Source: Paramecium octaurelia (Eukaryota > Ciliophora > Oligohymenophorea > Peniculida > Parameciidae). Taken from it: a stretch of DNA of 64,000 bases. The notes under the pieces are model-generated. The model searched no databases. It worked only from the letters and a program-made list of their open reading frames with translations, and had not been told where the DNA came from. This document shows positions 61,001 through 64,000 of the stretch, in pieces. The stretch's first letter is position 1; the number at the start of each line of letters is the position of its first letter. The DNA lies in assembly GCA_905182995.1 (NCBI GenBank), contig CAJJDP010000036.1:355596-419595 (forward strand), written 5' to 3'. The position numbers were made by a program, and so were the translations under genes.

Positions 61001-64000
61001 TTTACTTCCGTTTTTATTAAGAATAAAAGAGTTGCAAATTTATTATTTAATATCTGTTAAAGAGATTAAATTAGAATTACAAAATATTAAAGAAGCTAAT
61101 TAAAATTATCTAACAACATGTTTAAGTAATTTCAACCTTTAAAGTTAACTGCCTTTTAAAATAATGTATAAGGAAAAACTATCTGATAAACCTTTCTTTT
61201 TAGAAATAAATAATTCTGTATCATCATGGGATACTACATGTGATTGCAAATTTATTATGAATATATTATATTACAATGGAAAACTAAAATAATATGAACC
61301 TATTTTAGATACTTGCGAGGCAATAATTACTTTTTAGAAAAGTTCTGAGGAGCTTTGTTTTGAAACAAAATTTACCTAATTGTTATTTAATATTACTCCA
61401 TAACTCATATTTACTCTTTATTCATTGAATCAGCATTCATTATAAATTAAATAGTTCTTATTGTAAGATTTAAATAATTCATAAGATTAAATAGTTGTAA
61501 AGTAAAATTTGACTTAGAAATTTGAAATAGAAATTGAACATGATAATGCAAAATTGTTAGTCGATTAAATTGAAATTTAGCATTCTTATCACTATAAAAC
61601 TAAATATAGAATTCAATTATAGACTGCTAATTCTGACGATGAAGTTTCTAATGAAAAGATAACCTAACATTCAAGGCATGTCACATTTCATGATCAAGAT
61701 CCATCACCATAAACGAAATAATAATAAACACCAAGTTTTAAAAAGCAAACTTCATTATTAGAAGAGGAAATCCTTTAAGATTAATCAAATGAGAAAGATA
61801 CAATTAAAAGAATTGCTAGTGAAATTGATGTATCTGAAAAGCAGCGTTTTGTGACAGAGATTTTAGGAGATTACTTACCTATTGAACAGAGCACAAAGTA
61901 CATTTTTGTTAATCTAACAGTTCAAAAGTTATTATTCAACTTAAATGGAATTGAATAATACATAAATGAAAAAGAAAGCAAGTTTGTTAGATGTACTGAA
62001 GTTATGGCATTTAAGTTTACTTCATAAAGGAATTTTTTTCGATATAGTTCTTTAATAAGAACAAAAGAAGAAAGAACTTACTTTTTGAAAACAGATAATA
62101 GGGATCATAAATTGAAGACCATTTATTATTTATTATCAATAATAAATAGAAACTAAAATCAAATAATAATTTATCAAATTGAATAATTACCTAAAGCGCC
62201 ATATTTGATCAAAAACAAGTGTTCATAACTTATAATATTCTATTAACAAAATTTTGAAAAACAATAATGTGTTTTAGAACCTGGAAAGTCTTCTGGTTTT
62301 TGTTGGGAGGATCCATTTTAAGCTTCATAATTACAGTTAGAAATTCATTATGAGGGCCAAACAAAACGATTTTTAATTGATATTGATAGGTTCAATAATA
62401 AAGAATTGTAAATTGATAAGTAATTGGATTCAACTATTGATAAAGAATACAGTTTAGAAATCTTCAACGATGGATTATAAAAAGTTATTGTTTTAGCTGA
62501 GGCTCAGTCTTTGAAAAAGAAAAAGAAATCTTATAAGATATCATGTGAATTGATAGGATTTTCATTCATTGATGAATGGGAAATTTTATATGCAGAAATT
62601 AATAATACTAAATATTTTTAGCAATAATAATAGACTGATATAGTTACTTATTAGATTTCTGCTGAAAATATCTAGCTTGACGCATGTGGATTACCGATAC
62701 CAAAAAGATAATTATATATTGTAAATAATTAGATAAACAATCTAAACAAATCTTTTGGTTAAAAAAAGTCTATAACTTAATCTTAATTAACATAGGATAC
62801 TTAATATGCTCTTCAAGAATAATTAAAATTAAAGATTAAATAAAAAACAATATCTGAAATATTGGTTCATTTAAAGTATGTGAAAATTAGAATCCCAAAT
62901 TATAAAATAATAATTGATAGTAATCTATTATTACAAGTCTTTTCGTTCATTAAACACACAAAATTACTCTTAGATGCTTTTGATACTCCAAAATAAAAGT
63001 CTAAAGCTATTCTATTATAACAATCCTTTGAAAAGCTGAACAATTCAAATATTAGTGACAAATAAATTTAAATCTAACCTAAAAAAATTCATATTGATAA
63101 AGTTATAATAAGACCATTTTCGGTAAAGATGAGATTTAAGAATTTATTGAATATGGAATAAGAACTTAAAACTTTACATCATCAAGCAGGGTAATCAATT
63201 TTCTTATTATAATTAGTTTGATCACTTTTGTGCTAAATCAATTTCAGCAATTGAACCTTGAATTTTAGCAATATGTTAAAACTGATTATTAATAATTTAT
63301 GGATGCTAATTATGAACTTCATATTAAAGCTTTATTTAATGTTTTTGGCGAGTCCATAAATTAATAAGTATGAAATTTTATATTTTTAGATAAGATGTCA
63401 AGTAAACCCAACAAATTTTTTAAAAAATTAAGGAAATTTAGCAAAATAATTCATCACAGAATTAAAAAATTTATAAAATGAAATGGATAAAAATGATATA
63501 TTTTAAGGTGGCTTGCCAGTTAAATTTTAACTGCTTTAAACATTTTGTGCTATTAGTAAATCTCTTTATGATGCAGCTCAAGAGACTTTTGTATCTGTGT
63601 TATTGGGAATTGGAAAGTATTGTGAAACTTCATAGCCTGACCAAACAATTTAGAGAACATCCTTTTCAAATAAATTATCAAAATTGTTTAGAAGGGTGTC
63701 AGATTTTTAATTTAAAAGTTAGACTACATTAGAAATTTCTTTCCAAATATTAATTTCTAAATTAAAAACGAGGAGATATCCTAAATATATCCATAAAAAC
63801 AGATAAATTACTTCATATAATGAAGATTTATCAAAGTTTTAACTGTATAGATTATGGAAATTAGGACTTGATTAATAATTTGATAATTTTTAATTGTCAT
63901 TGAATTGCTACTTATTTTTATCAAACTAATTGTTCATATTATTGGATACTTAATACAACTAAATTTTGTTAGAGATGAATTAACGAATGTTTCAATCAAT
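58019..64000 (+). CDS. VPS13: VPS13-like bridge lipid-transfer protein (3' end cut off)
   Basis: Start MIQNWIGKLLFNICGDLVE, a 28-nt intron, then the chorein-type N-terminus (VKRAEIELLQFKIPWNRIWK; EMIILEVQNFHLRLEDENNA; a hydrophobic GVLFKTLTLQ). Further on comes the DSPLEWLIYWKQIVTVIR helix that in VPS13 follows the chorein domain, then long beta-rich stretches with charged linkers. Near the end NVFGESINQQ, PTNFLKNQGNL and RYPKYIHKNRQITSYNEDLS resemble the C-terminal VPS13 region. These proteins form a hydrophobic groove that moves lipids between organelles. About 1,900 residues lie inside the window and the frame is still open at base 64000. Introns are scattered (one of 22 nt near 63369-63390) and not all are resolved. 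Confidence 0.78.

Noticed and set aside
63478-63732. Plus-strand 84-codon ORF near the window end
   Set aside because: Out-of-frame shadow of the VPS13-like C-terminal region, whose own frame is open to the window edge.

Overview
The window is ciliate nuclear DNA, almost certainly the somatic (macronuclear) genome of a Paramecium or very close relative. Conserved proteins read through only if TAA and TAG mean glutamine and TGA is the sole stop. They are interrupted by very short introns (about 18-31 nt, GT[A]...[T/A]AG). The sequence is AT-rich and gene-dense; neighbouring genes are often 10-150 bp apart. No bacterial, viral, rRNA, tRNA or CRISPR feature was seen. All gene models are hand-built: start, stop and intron choices follow reading-frame continuity and family resemblance, not transcripts.

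Layout. 0.2-1.1 kb: a coiled-coil protein (+). 1.3-5.2 kb: a triple-BRCT microcephalin-like gene and a tubulin-tyrosine-ligase-like (TTLL) gene, both (-). 5.2-8.7 kb: a tandem pair of copines (+). 8.9-12.2 kb: a histidine-kinase-like membrane protein and a PP2C phosphatase (-). 12.3-15.6 kb: a second TTLL gene, an RPB7-like polymerase subunit and a coiled-coil protein (+). 15.6-17.7 kb: a small Gln-rich gene and a decayed gene (-). 17.9-20.0 kb: a PPP4R1-like HEAT protein (+). 20.2-22.0 kb: a decayed gene (+). 22.1-32.7 kb (+): a giant TmcB/PAS-type membrane protein, a small interrupted ORF, a PH-like/kinase protein, a small unknown, a kelch protein and NFU1. 34.0-38.1 kb: an intronless ABCC transporter (+). 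38.5-47.4 kb (-): methionyl-tRNA synthetase, an intronless ABCA transporter and a Rieske/FAD oxidoreductase. 48.0-49.6 kb: a pseudokinase (+). 50.9-57.4 kb (-): an Mpv17-like membrane protein, the CAF1/CNOT7 deadenylase, prolyl-tRNA synthetase and a PX-domain sorting nexin. 57.6 kb: a small unknown (+). 58.0 kb to the window end: a VPS13-like lipid-transfer protein (+), cut off by the window edge.

The genes form an ordinary eukaryotic housekeeping and signalling neighbourhood rather than one system: tubulin modification (two TTLLs), Ca2+/membrane proteins (two copines, SNX, VPS13), phosphorylation (PP2C, PPP4R1, kinase, pseudokinase, HK-like), translation (MetRS, ProRS), mRNA decay (CAF1) and transport (ABCC, ABCA). 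Notable points are two head-to-head gene pairs with start codons 9 and 25 bp apart, a kinase fold stripped of its catalytic motifs, a Rieske domain lacking one histidine ligand, a possible -1 frame change in the BRCT gene, two decayed genes, and introns of length 3n that mostly carry an in-frame TGA.
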